From Rattus norvegicus (taxonomy: Eukaryota > Chordata > Mammalia > Rodentia > Muridae), in contig NC_086036.1 in the NCBI RefSeq assembly GCF_036323735.1, positions 42,097,550 to 42,161,549 on the forward strand: a DNA stretch of 64,000 nt, written 5' to 3'. The translations under genes and the position numbers were made by a program. The stretch's first letter is position 1. Each line of letters starts with the position of its first letter. A model generated the notes under the pieces. The model made no database searches and had not been told where the DNA came from. It saw nothing but the letters and a program-made list of their open reading frames with translations. Of the stretch, positions 31,288 through 42,675 are shown one piece after another.

Positions 31288-34200
31288 GGTGCTATTATTT
31301 AGTGACTTTCAAGGACAAAGACATTCCTCCTTTTGCAGTTTCAGCTGCAGAGAATCTTCTGATGCAAGCACTCTGTCTTAGTGCAGATAACTCTAGGAAG
31401 CAGTAGGTGCCCCAGACACTTTGAGCTCAGTAAGGGGGTTCAAGCCTAGATCAGAAGACAAAGTGTGTGTTGGGGAAGGGGCTGGCTGAGCAACTGGCTG
31501 TTATCAAGAAGGGAAGTGTGCATTTCATTCCCAGGAGATGAGCTTTTTTTGCGGTGCAGGGATGCTAGGTACCCTATAGGTGGCATCCTGGGCAACTCTG
31601 AAGTGTTAGGTAGTGTCCTCTGCTGCCAGCATCTGACCTGGAAGGGCTGGAATCAGCTACTTGCTAAGTGATCGAAGGGACAAATTTCAAAGCTGGCATT
31701 ACCTTTTCCTCCTCCCTCCCTTCTCTTCCCACCCCCTCTCCCTTCCTCTATTTTTCTTGGCTGGAAATAATCCAAACTCCTGTCTGAAACATAACCACTT
31801 TTATTTCTATAAAGTTCCCATGCAGGGATTTTTGAGTCTTCCTTGTCATCAAAACCACTGAGCACTAAATGTTGAGATCTCTCTCTTGCTTGCCTTCTAT
31901 CAGATGGTCCCCAATGCATATAAACTTTCCTAAACACACCTTTGTCATTTTGACACGGCAGATCCATGAAACATCCTCTCATGATGTATCTGGTCTCAGA
32001 ACTGTGGGAATCACAGTAAAACCCAGAATGAAACAGAGGTCAGTTTTGGAAACATTTACTGAGGACCTGTTAGATGCCAGGCATTGTGACAGGAGGTGCT
32101 GGAGACAATCATGGACAAGACAGGATCTTTCATGGAAGCAAGGAGAGGCTCTCTCCACAACACCTTTTTAGCAAGACAGGCCTCCCAGATTAGACCCAGT
32201 GTGGGAAGAGAGGACTCCAGACAGTAACTGTCTTTGACTGACAGCTCACAATTGGTTTTCAAGTGTAAAGGTCGTAAGTCTGAAGTGTCCATTGTTAAGT
32301 ATGAAGTTAAATTTCCAAATATAAGCTCATGGGCTGTTAGCATTTGTTCTGCCCACCTAGGTTTCAGCCATGTGGATCTCTCCCAGCTCTTCCTGTGAGT
32401 GATGAGGTCCACGGCTCTGGGGAAAGGCAAACAGCAGTGCTGCACTGCATTCTTTGGGCAAGGAGGTGCTAGACATATTGGTAAGTTGGTAACCCCTCCT
32501 CACTGCACTTTTGGGCTCTCAAGACTAGCTCCTGGATTGTACCATTAAACAGCTTCTGAGAGAACCCTAAGCGTCCCTTTCCAGCTGGAATCCACTCGCT
32601 GGTTTTCAGTTGGGAATCCTTCTGTGGCAGAAGATGGGTGGGTGGGTAGGAAAAAGGAAAGGCAGACCCCTTTCTGTGAAGAATGTGGGGAGCCAGCCCA
32701 GATATGGCGCACCACTTTGGTCTTGGGGAGAAAAGCAGCAAGGGTGAAGCGTTAGCCGCCGAGATGTGGAACGCTGGATGTTACTTTGTGCTGGTTTGTT
32801 TTTAAAATAGAACATTTCCCCTGCTAATAAGCTAGCAGAGCCTGTTTCTCTTTTTATAAGAGGGTGAGGATGACGTCAGTTTGTTGACACTTTGCTGTTG
32901 CTTTTTTCCAAGTGTAGCTCTTTTATCTTTTCACACCTTTCTGCTACAGATTTGTTCTTTATATTCACCCTGGGCCCCCCCCCCCCCGCGCCTACCCTGC
33001 CCCCACCTCCCCATTTCTATAAGTGGTTAGGCCCTTCTAATGAGCTCATTTATTACGCCCTAACTATGTGCAGATGTGGTCAGCATCACCCATGCGCAGC
33101 CCACTGAAGAGTCCTAGTAGCTTAGGTGTATTCTGTACCCTTCACAGGAGAACGATCCCAGAAAAATGCAATGACTTCTTTCTGGCCAAACTGGAGTTTG
33201 AGATTAAAGCTTTTTGAACCCCAAAGAGTGCTTCCTTACTGCTCTGGCCCTGCGCTGCCCTGCTCTTCAGGACAAGAGATTTTGTGCCAATCTCATTCGT
33301 CTGCAAGTTGTTAATGGAAGCTTAATGAGCCCTCTGTCGCAGCTGCTGCTGCAGGAGTGGGTGCGCCAGGACCACATCACCTAGGGCTCTGGATCTTTGT
33401 TCGAGGACCTATTTGGTGCTCTAAGAAGCAATGGGGAGACCCTGTGCCTAGCGCTACAGTTGCTATTCTCAGCCGAGGATCTGAGCAAGCCTCTAAAAGA
33501 AAATCATTGTAAACCTGGCCTTCCCTGAATATCCCCTTCAGTGACTGCAACTCCCAACTCTCTCAGGCTAGAGGTCTAGATTGCAAGATAAGGAAGGATC
33601 TGGGCCAATTTTCTGGTTGCTTCTTGGCACTGAGTTCTTGTGTTTTTACAGCAGTCCCGGGCCCTACATCCTTCCTGGAGACCGTAGAGAGGAACACAAA
33701 TAAATCTCTCTCTTTCTACTTCTCCTGGCATAGTGTCTGTCCTGATTCGCTACGCTTGTGGAGACCCCCTTTTCTGGGTGGGAGCCTCCATCTGTCCCCC
33801 ATTATAAAGGTATGGGTTTTGAGGGGCTCCTGGAAATCTGTTGCAGGTGGGCTCCTGGACACTTGACTTGCCTATCGCTCCTTCAGCTCTGTTTGCTTTC
33901 CCTAATTGTGTTTTCTCTGTTGATTTGAGTGGAGTTGTTCTTCCCATTTTGTCAGAATTCCACGTGGTGCATCTGGTCCCTATTTGACTGGGGAAGGGCA
34001 GGAGCAGGGTGGTTAATTGACCGCTTGGCACAGGGCAGCAAGAAGTAAAGAGAGATGAGAAGCAGGCTGGGAGAACAGGGCTGGTCAGAGCCTTGCACAG
34101 CACCCAAACTCCACAAGCTCTGCTGCTCTGCTTGGTTCCTGTCCAGAAACAGAGCCTTGAAAGGGGCCCAAGGGCAGGGCTTTGATGTGTCTGCAACTCA

Positions 34201-36454
34201 TTGCAATTTCTGCTTTGCTTTGAGTCCTGCAGTGCCCCACTTTCTCCTGTGGCTATTTGCAGGTGGCCAGGGTGTGGACAGGAGAGGAGCCAAGGACAGA
34301 AAGGACCACCTGCAGCTGTTCTGTTGCCCACCTAATTTGGATGCAGTCTTTAATCCTGCAACAAGAACTCTGGCTCCAGACACTGGTTTAGTTCCAAGAT
34401 ACCAAATTCAAGTAAAAGTGAAGTAGAACCTACTTGGAATCCATTTCTGGCTGGGGTTCAGGCTAGCTCAGCCTTCCTAGGAACTCTCTCTGCCTACTTG
34501 TCTATCTGGCTTTCTGTGTCTCTGGCATTGAGAGGTCACCAGAGCATGCCTCGACTTCCCCAAGTTAGAAATGGTTTGGATTTCAGATCCGAGCTCCCGA
34601 AAGCTGTGGTGTTATCTGCTAAGGGCCAGTTGTTCTCTTTGACCTCAGTTGCTCTATCTGTAAAATGGGATGATTCACATAGTTCCAAGGAATGAATGAA
34701 TGAAATGATTGAAAACACAAGTCAGTCCTATGTCTCCATAGATATTCAGGAATCCTCGGAAGAGGGCAGTTTGGAGCAACATCTCCATCCCCAGCATTGC
34801 CTTGGTACGGCAGGGAGACATTTAGGGTTGAGCAGTCCATGGTTTCACAGCCAACAGTGGTGAAAGTGACAAGATTCCAGGCACAGAGTCTGGCCGAGAC
34901 CGTGCCACCTGCCTGTGCTTTTCTTTTAGTCAAGTGGGCCCTGTTGATGTTATGAGTACCCAGAAACAGCCAACAGTAAACCAAGCCCTTAACGTGACTT
35001 AGGTTTGCCAGACTGACCAGGGTTGTCTTCTGGCTGTAGTGTGGAAGGAAGGACAAAGACTCTGAGAGCCATCAAACATAAGTATACTGAGGAGGTGAAG
35101 ACCCTGGGTGTGGGTGATCTGGGGAGTCGTAACTGCAGGGCAGCAGGAGCCAGACCTCTGGAAACCCACAATGCCTTTGCTGGCACAGCATCCTCCCAGG
35201 GACGTGCTGGAGATCCAGTCTATTTCGCAGTGGCTTGCCCTGTCTGTGGCTGCTGTCTTCTCTAAACAAGTCCAGATTTAGGGCTTCCCCCTCTGGATCC
35301 CTTTTCTCAGCCTGATGCTTTCAAGTAGGTCCAGCAAGCTCCAGCACTTGGCTGCTCTCCCTGCCTCCCCTTGATGAGGGCCCGCATCTCTAATTTGCGT
35401 CCTGCCTGCACCCTGCCCACTGTCATTACTGTGGTTGTGGCTGCTGGGGAGGCAGCAGCCTCTTTTGCTGGCCCTGAGCCCAGTCCAGGCCACCACTGCA
35501 ACTCTGCCACCTCATGGACTTGGTCCAGCCCCTGCAGAAAGGTGACCTACTTGGGTGTTGTGTTGCTGACTCTGGACATTCGTGGACAGGGACGCTCTCA
35601 GGAAGACAGGGCAAGTTGAAGGCAAGGACTGATGAATTTGAAGGAATCTCATGGTATTAGTTTACCCAAGACAACCTCATAACAGGGTGGAAAGGAGCAG
35701 AGGGCATGAGAAAGAAAGAAGGAAGGGAGTGGCTAGCAACAAGTTGTAGGATGGCCTCTGACTCTGACAGCTGCTCTACGCTGGTGTTTCTAGTGTATTG
35801 CACAGCCATTCCTAATCATGATGAACTGGGCCCTCTCAGAGTTCTCAGAGGTCACAGCTGGGTGGGGCAAGGATGAAGAGAGCTTTAGGTCTTGGTTTAA
35901 CTGGACTCCTGCACAAGTAACCCCTGCTCTGAACTTCCATGGCCCCTTTAAAAGCAAGAAGAACAATATGGAATTGTGGCACACAGCACATAATAGATCC
36001 TGGAGAAAGCCCTACCCACTGCCTTGAAAGTTAATGAAAGGGCCTTTGACCCTCTTCCTTCATTCCTATGTAAATCTTGGATCCCTGGTCCAGATGACCT
36101 CATGCCTCACTTTCCCCTGATTACAAGGATGTGGAATGTTGCCATTGCAGACAGGACAGCCTGTCTGTCCTAGGGGACCTCAGGGGGTGATGTTGAGTAC
36201 CTTCTTGACCAATATCTACTCAGTAGTCCTGGCCTGAGAAAGGCATGGAAAAGCTAAGTGTCTGTGTCATTGCATAAAGAAGGCAACTTGTGCCAGCTAA
36301 GCCCAGACAGGGAAAGGAGAAAACTGCAGATTTGATGGTAGAGGCAGTGGCTATCAGTAGTTCTAATATAACAATATGCTGGGCAGGGGGAGCAGAGCTT
36401 GGGTCATTCGTTCTCTGGTTGGAGGTCCTGGCTGAGGTTGAAATCTTTCCCTTG
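31288..36454. other. Long unique segment, no gene proven
   Basis: About 5.2 kb almost free of recognisable repeats, GC-richer than its surroundings, with short pyrimidine-rich tracts (31705-31760, 32965-33012). Open frames such as 33750-34331 (minus) and 34055-34426 (plus) overlap on opposite strands and show no domain, so they are not called. The lack of transposons could mean constrained or regulatory DNA near a gene. A CRE/TATA pair lies at 32852-32878. Confidence 0.5.
32852..32878 (-). promoter_or_regulatory. CRE palindrome plus TATA box
   Basis: TGACGTCA, a full CRE half-site palindrome, at 32871-32878, and on the minus strand TATAAAA at 32858-32852, 12 bp downstream of it. This arrangement is common in cAMP-responsive promoters. 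A start would be expected near 32825. No exon is recognised downstream, so it is only a candidate. Confidence 0.35.
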
Positions 36455-36569
36455 TTTTGATTTTTGGGACAGGTTATCTTCCTGTGGCCCCAGGTTGGCC
36501 TTGAACTCCAATGCTCTCGCTTCTGCTTCCCAAGTGCTAGGTCTGTAGGCTTGTGACAAAATTCCCGGC
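36455..36569 (-). mobile_element. B1 SINE, antisense, diverged
   Basis: 'gggacaggttatcttcctgt', 'aggttggccttgaactcc' and 'cttcccaagtgctaggtctg' are the reverse of B1. Confidence 0.75.
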
Positions 36570-36741
36570 ATCTTAAAATTGCAGTCTTGAAAGACTCAAA
36601 TTTGGCATTCGTGGGTTCACAGAAGATTGGCTAGGTGTAAGGGTCATCGCTTCACTCCATTTCAAACACTCTGCGTCACTCTCTCCTTAATGGGTTGTTG
36701 CACTGAACCTTCCACAAGGGTTTGAAGCAGTTTTGCGAGGT

Positions 36742-36855
36742 TACTATGGCAGTACATACCTGTAATCCTAATGTTTAAGAAGCAGAGGCAGGAGGGTTAT
36801 GAATCTAAGGCCAGCCTGGTGTACATCATGCAACTCTGTCTCAAAATAGGAACAA
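36742..36855 (+). mobile_element. B1 SINE, diverged
   Basis: 'tggcagtacatacctgtaat', 'agaagcagaggcaggagggt', 'aggccagcctggtgtacatc' and 'ctctgtctcaaaatagg' follow B1 on the + strand. Confidence 0.78.
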
Positions 36856-37257
36856 CAATAAATCACAGCTTTGCTCACTAGCAAAGTGACAGTGGCTGTT
36901 CCACAGTGGGTGATCAGAATGTCCCTGGGACTTACCTGGAGATGGAGGTGAGTCAGGGTGAAGAGCTGTGCTTTACTAATGATGTAAGGTGTGAAATGTG
37001 AGCTGCAGGTGGTCCTAGAGGATTGATCACCGACATCAGGAAGAGCAGTCCTTCCTGCACTGCTGGCTTTGGTCTGCACTTCTCACTTGATCCCTGGGAT
37101 TGGTTCACAAAGATGCTATTTTTAGGTAAGCCTGTATCTCGGGCGTCACTTTTAGGGGAACCCAGACTAAACTAGCCATGTATAGAGTGTAAGAAAAAGG
37201 GGGAATATTCCTATGGAGTAGAGAAGTAGACCCTTAAAGACATATACAACTGCCAGG

Positions 37258-37392
37258 TAAGGCTGGCCACAATAGTAAACACTCAGCTCTCAGGAGGTGA
37301 GTCTGAAGCTAGCCAGGTCTACACAGTGAGTTTCAGGCCAGCCTGGGGTACCTAATGAAACCTTGTCTCAAAACGAAGAGACAAAACAAAAC
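37258..37392 (+). mobile_element. B1 SINE, diverged
   Basis: 'ctggccacaatagtaaacac', 'gtctacacagtgagtttcag', 'gccagcctggggtacctaat' and 'accttgtctcaaaacg', then an A-rich tail with ACAAAACAAAACCC. Confidence 0.78.
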
Positions 37393-37876
37393 CCAAAACT
37401 CTGTCAGGTATACTGGCTACCCGGAGAATGTGCTGACCTGAGCCCCAGTTAAACCTTCCAGGTTTCTACCACAATTTCAAGCATCCTGACTGAAGTCATG
37501 AAATAGATGGGTATTTGTTTATCCTTGAGACAACCGGTGCCAGGTGAACCTGGTGAAAAGAGAAAGGCATGGGACATAAGAGAAGTCCCCAAACAGTAAT
37601 GATAAAGATGAACCATGAAATCAACCTCAGCAAGAAAGGGAGGCTGGCTGCATTGGGAAGACCACACGTGTGGCTCGTGTCTACAAGTGTGGTTCTGGGT
37701 AGCTTTATACAGGCATAAAGGTTATAGGGCAAAAAGACGAGTGCCAGAAAGCGAAGACTGTTGAGGTAGGGATTCGAGGATGCTAATCGGTGACCATGGG
37801 AGGAACAGGAACACTGAGTATGAGTGCGCAAGTCTACAGCTGAATTGGGGCGGGGGTCAGGGTTGTTGGAGGCACA

Positions 37877-37944
37877 GAGGTCACGGAACTCAGAGGGTAA
37901 GGTATTGAGTGAGGTCACAGAACTCAGAGGGTAAGGGATTGAGT
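37877..37944. repeat. 34-bp tandem duplication, two copies
   Basis: Two adjacent copies of a 34-bp unit beginning 'gaggtcac' and containing 'ggaactcagagggtaagg' in the first copy, differing at two positions. Confidence 0.85.
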
Positions 37945-38348
37945 GACTCACTGTGCTTCTAGACTATGAAGTCGCCAAGAATGCTGATGGGAGTGAGGGC
38001 GGGGCAGCAGGTGCTTAAGTGATGAAGGGGAGGAAGGGAGTAGGTTGACGAGCAGCCTTGACAAGGGCAGGTGGCGGATAATGAAGTTTGGTGGCATGGC
38101 TTTTAAAGGTTGTGGGAGTTTTGAAGGAGGAGGGAAGAGAATAAGTTTCATGGTGCAACCCCACCTCCACCCCATGCCTGAGGTAAGGAGAAAGACGTCT
38201 ACTTGAGAAGCTGTGAAATATTGTACTTGCCCAGGTTCCATTAAGACAAAACATGAAGTGACCTTACAAAAGAAGATCGTGACTACTAGGGAGTTAATTG
38301 ACAAGAGACCCTGGGACTCAGGAGACTAAGTTTTTGATGGTTGATAGC

Positions 38349-38559
38349 ATGGAGAGAGAGAGACAGAGAAAGAGAGAGAGAGACAGGGAAGGAGAGAGAG
38401 ACAGAGAGACAGAGAGACAAAGACACAGAGGCACAGAGAGAGAGAAAGAGAAACAGAGAGACAGGGAAAGAGACACACACACAGAGACAGACACACAGAG
38501 ACACATACAGAGACACACACACAGAGACACATAGAGTGAGACACATCAGAGTGAGACAC

Positions 38560-38613
<54 letters not shown>

Positions 38614-38675
38614 CAGACAGACAGACATACACAGAGAAACACCCACACAGAGAGACACACAGAGACAGACAGACT
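38349..38675. repeat. Complex (GA)n / (ACAG)n / (CA)n purine-rich tract
   Basis: About 325 bp built from GAGAGA, GACAGA, ACACACAGAGAC and related units, with a pure GA core near 38564-38607. It also holds a tandem 'gtgagacacatcagagtgag' step at about 38537-38560. All overlapping open frames are repeat translations. Confidence 0.93.
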
Positions 38676-40203
38676 TGCCTTACAGGATTAATGAAAAGTG
38701 AAAAGATAACTCTATTTAAGGAAGTGACAGGGTGATAAAGGTGGTGGTAGTGGCAGTGGTAAAGGTGGCGGTGGTGGTGTTAATGGTCACAGATTACCAG
38801 ACAGATGAACGTTAAGGGCAAGCAGAGGCAATGTGACAAGAAGTGGTCTAGGACTCAAAACATCCTCATCTTCTGTCACTAACTAGCTGTGTATCACAAC
38901 GTTCTCCATGCCATGGTTTTTCCATTGATGAAACAAAAAGGTCAGATAAAATCAGTGTGTGTGTGTATTATAAATATATGATAATTTCCTTAAGCACTTT
39001 TTCAAAATGTGTCTCTGAGCCTCCCCAAGGAGGAGGCTCATTCTGTGGGAGTGAGGACTCGGGAGGCACGTTTTGAAATATTTCCGCAGACCATTTAGTA
39101 AGCACCCCACCCCCCATCTCCATCCCTGTTTTCTTTCTTCAGAGGATTGCTTTGCCGAGAACCCAGCCTGTTCTTTCCAAATGGCATCCTTCAGAAAGTG
39201 ATAGGGAGTCAGATGTGACTTGTCAGAGAGAGCTGGGCCAGCAGTTATCAGAGAAGACCAGACATAGTGAGCTGTGCCCTCGGTGGGCCAATGGCCAGAT
39301 AGCAGGCGGCTTTATTTTTACAGCCTCGGTCTTTGGGCATTTTTCCCACACCGTTGTGTAAGAATCAGAACTGAGTCAGCATAGCTAACTTTTTTTTTTT
39401 GATGTTGTTGTTTTGTCCTCAGTTCAGTGTGTGATCACAATATTTGTTGTTGCCCATCTGAGTTACTGGCTATCCTTGAGGAAGGTGGCCACTGCCAGGG
39501 AATGGAGGGAAGCAGGGTCGGAGGCAGGCGCATACGTAAAATACTTGTGTCTCAGACATCCTTGTGTCTGCAGTGCTCAGAACTGTACCTGGTGCTGGTG
39601 GGGACTCAACAGGTATTCGTGAAACAGAAATCTAATGAAAAGCAGAAGTACACCATCAAACAAACAGTGACCCTGCCCACCCCAGTGATTTAGGGGGATC
39701 GCCGCTTTTCATCTGCAGAAAAAAGCAAAACAAACAAAAAAAACCAACAACAACGACGACAACAAACCAGCTAGAAATGGACCAGCATGTGATGTTATCC
39801 CAAACTCACATAAAAGTGGAAGGGCAAAATAAAACTACTATCTCGCAAAGATGGGGAAAGATTATCACCCACACACCCTCTCCCAGCAGAACACTCTAGC
39901 AAGAAAGAAAATGAACCTAAAATATGGCCAACCAGAGAGTGGGTATCCAACATTCACTTCCTCTGCTTCTACAAATTCTGTAGCTGGGTAAAAAGAGAAC
40001 AAACAGAATCCCAGATGATCTCAACATCATGGCTCTGGGATAGAAAACACAGGGCGAGGGAGAAACAAGTGGGTTGATTTGAAGTTGTGTCGAATCAATA
40101 GAAAATTTGTTCAGGGTGTGTAGCAATGCAAATCAATCCTAGACATTCATTGAATAGCATATGCTTAGCTATGCATTTAAATTTGAGTATAGACAGGTGT
40201 GCT
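38676..40203. other. Unique non-coding DNA with short tracts
   Basis: Includes a GGT-rich stretch near 38740-38780 and an A-rich (CAA)n tract at 39718-39765. No SINE, LTR or exon was recognised. Confidence 0.45.
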
Positions 40204-40216
40204 GGCTTTTTTTTTT

Positions 40217-41217
40217 ATCTGTATATGTATATATTTATATTTATATAAAAAGACCAATAATAGCAGTGTGTTATGCATCAACAGCAGCAACAGCTTTTCC
40301 AGGTTCTGCAGTCATCTGAACAAAACTGTAGAGACATCCAGCACACTCCATTAAAAAAAAAAAAGTAAAAAAACAAAACCCGAGAAAACAGCAACAGTTC
40401 TGTTACTCTTGTGGTACCTGGCACCATTTTTTTTTAAATTAGCTTCTCAATCATCATCTGGAAAGAAAACATTCTGAGCAACATCATTAAAAACAGCTCT
40501 GATAAAGCACGGTCACTACTACGTATCATAAAGCAGGTACAAGCTATTTTACATCCACAGAGGTATGATACAGTACTGTCCTACATCTATAATACTAGAG
40601 GATACAATTTAAAAGGCATTATTTGAGACTTGATTCTACTTTTCCAGCAGAGGGCCCAAAGGATGGTGTGACACAGCTTTGTAAAGAAACATACTCTAGA
40701 CAGGATTTCCTTTCACTAGTGGCACACTTCTAAGGATTCATTCTCTCCATGAATGTCAGCTAAAACCGTTATTAAAAAAATGAAATATCCCTAGAACAAA
40801 ACCGTATAACCACCGGATTCACATGAAGATGACCTAGTGGAGACAAGCTGGACCTCACCTTACCAACAAGCTATCAAATCTGTTATGTTTAAACAGTGAG
40901 ACCTCCAAGGAAGGAGATGCCAAGTAGTGCTTCAAAGCTTCGGACCACAATCAAACACAGCATCCTTTTCAACAGAAGCAGAAGCTCATCTGAATATGCT
41001 CATGGATGCTGACATCAACATTTAATCATCTCCTCACTCATCCAGGAAGAGGGGGAGATCAGTTACTACTGTACTTTAATGTGTTCAACCAAATCACCAT
41101 ATTACAAAAATAGCAAGCTGCCATAATAAAAAATAAGGCTCCTCTATCCAGCACCAGATAGCATCATTTTACTTTCAAGCCTAGAAATTGCACACTTGTA
41201 TATAAACCAACCGAAGA
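40217..41217 (-). pseudogene. Transcript-like segment (candidate 3' UTR retrocopy), gene unknown
   Basis: About 1 kb between the L1 break and the poly(A). On the minus strand it is AU-rich, has no open frame of note, carries ATTAAA near 41078 and ends with AATATA-like variants followed by a 10-A run. This is what a long 3' UTR ending at a poly(A) site looks like. I did not recognise the gene. It could instead be unique genomic DNA carried by a read-through transcript. Confidence 0.5.
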
Positions 41218-41560
41218 TGAGGATTGAGAGTTCATCTTGGTGGATTTTTCCTTTGATGAATATGAAGTGTCCTTCCTTATCTTTTTTGATGACTTTTAAT
41301 TGAAAATTGATTTTATTTGATATTAGAATGGCTACTCCAGCTTGCTTCTTCTGACCATTTGCTTGGAAAGTTGTTTTCCAGCCTTTCACTCTGAGGTAGT
41401 GTCTGTCTTTGTCTCTGAGGTGTGTTTCCTGTAGGCAGCAGAATGCAGGGTCCTCATTGCGTATCCAGTTTGTTAATCTATGTCTTTTTATTGGGGAGTT
41501 GAGGCCATTGATATTGAGAGATATTAAGGAATAGTGATTATTGCTTCCTGTTATATTCAT
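41144..41560 (-). CDS. L1 ORF2p, severed after the start of the endonuclease domain
   Basis: The frame starts 59 bp after the ORF1 stop. Residues 1-114 match the N-terminus of L1 ORF2p, the apurinic-type endonuclease: the 'LNINGLNSP' motif (active-site Asn at residue 16) and 'CCLQETHL' (catalytic Glu at residue 45). After residue 114 ('ELSIL') the frame runs into non-L1 sequence for 24 residues and stops. The later endonuclease residues (Asp, Asn and His of the second half), the reverse transcriptase and the Cys-rich domain are absent. The product cannot nick DNA or copy RNA. The break lies exactly at the chimera junction. Confidence 0.9.
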   Translation of the reverse strand: MNITGSNNHYSLISLNINGLNSPIKRHRLTNWIRNEDPAFCCLQETHLRDKDRHYLRVKGWKTTFQANGQKKQAGVAILISNKINFQLKVIKKDKEGHFIFIKGKIHQDELSILIFGWFIYKCAISRLESKMMLSGAG

Positions 41561-41619
41561 ATTTGGATGTGAGGTTATGTTTGTGTGCTTTCATTCTCCT
41601 TGTTTTGTTGCCAAGACGA

Positions 41620-42675
41620 TTAGTTTCTTGCTTCTTCTAGGGTATAGCTTGCCTCCTTATGTTGGGCTTTACCCTTTATTATCCTTTGTAGTGCTGGATT
41701 TGTAGAAAGATATTGTGTAAATTTGGTTTTGTCATGGAATATCTTGGTTTCTCCATCTATGTTAATTGAGAGTTTTGCAGGATACAGTAACCTGGGCTGG
41801 CATTTGTGTTCTCTTAGGGTCTGTATGACATCTGTCCAGGATCTTCTGGCCTTCATAGTTTCTGGCGAAAAGTCTGGTGTGATTCTGATAGGTCTGCCTT
41901 TATATGTTACTTGACCTTTTTCCCTTACTGCTTTTAATATTCTTTCTTTATTTTGTGCGTTTGGTGTTTTGACAATTATGTGACGGGAGGTGTTTCTTTT
42001 CTGGTCCAATCTATTTGGAGTTCTGTAGGCTTCTTGTATGCCTATGGGTATCTCTTTTTTTAGGTTAGGGAAGTTTTCTTCTATGATTTTGTTGAAGATA
42101 TTTACTGGTCCTTTGAGCTGGGAGTCTTCACTCTCTTCTATACCTATTATCCTTAGGTTTGATCTTCTCATTGAGTCCTGGATTTCCTGTATGTTTTGGA
42201 CCAGTAGCTTTTTCCGCTTTACATTATCTTTGACAGTTGAGTCAATGATTTCTATGGAATCTTCTGCTCCCGAGATTCTCTCTTCCATCTCTTGTATTCT
42301 GTTGGTGAAGCTTGTATCTACAGCTCCTTGTCTTTTCTTTTGATTTTCTATGTCCAGGGTTGTTTCCATGTGTTCTTTCTTGATTGCTTCTATTTCCATT
42401 TTTAATTCCTTCAACTGTTTGATTGTGTTTTCCTGGAATTCTTTCAGGGATTTTTGCGATTCCTCTCTGTAGGCTTCTACTTGTTCTCTAAGGGAGTTCT
42501 TTATGTCTTTCTTGAAGTCCTCCAGCATCATGATCAAATATGATTTTGAAACTAGATCTTGCTTTTCTGGTGTGTTTGGATATTCAGTGTTTGCTTTGGT
42601 GGGAGAATTGGGCTCCGATGATGCCATGTAGTCTTGGTTTCTGTTGCTTGGGTTCCTGCGCTTGCCTCTCGCCAT
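41620..42675 (-). CDS. L1 ORF1p, intact, 351 aa
   Basis: L1 ORF1p is a trimeric RNA-binding chaperone that coats L1 RNA in cytoplasmic particles. The frame is uninterrupted and close to the usual murine length of 350-370. Order: a basic, disordered N-terminus ('MARGKRRNPSNRN'), a long heptad coiled coil at about residues 45-165, an RRM-like domain starting near 'RRSNLRIIGIEE' (about 169), and a C-terminal domain with 'DFSPETMKARRSW' and 'QPRLLYPAKLSI' followed by a basic tail. The start is the first ATG after the 5' UTR. It lies 59 bp before ORF2, the usual bicistronic layout. It is preceded by the full promoter region, so this copy could still make ORF1p without any replicase. Confidence 0.93.
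   Translation of the reverse strand: MARGKRRNPSNRNQDYMASSEPNSPTKANTEYPNTPEKQDLVSKSYLIMMLEDFKKDIKNSLREQVEAYREESQKSLKEFQENTIKQLKELKMEIEAIKKEHMETTLDIENQKKRQGAVDTSFTNRIQEMEERISGAEDSIEIIDSTVKDNVKRKKLLVQNIQEIQDSMRRSNLRIIGIEESEDSQLKGPVNIFNKIIEENFPNLKKEIPIGIQEAYRTPNRLDQKRNTSRHIIVKTPNAQNKERILKAVREKGQVTYKGRPIRITPDFSPETMKARRSWTDVIQTLREHKCQPRLLYPAKLSINIDGETKIFHDKTKFTQYLSTNPALQRIIKGKAQHKEASYTLEEARN

Noticed and set aside
33750..34331. 193-codon minus-strand frame, with a 123-codon + strand frame over the same DNA
   Set aside because: GC-rich DNA with frames open on both strands, no domain, no splice or start context that favours either.
38286..38691. Several long Ser/Leu/Cys/Val- or Arg/Glu-rich frames
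   Set aside because: They are translations of the GA/CA microsatellite in different frames.
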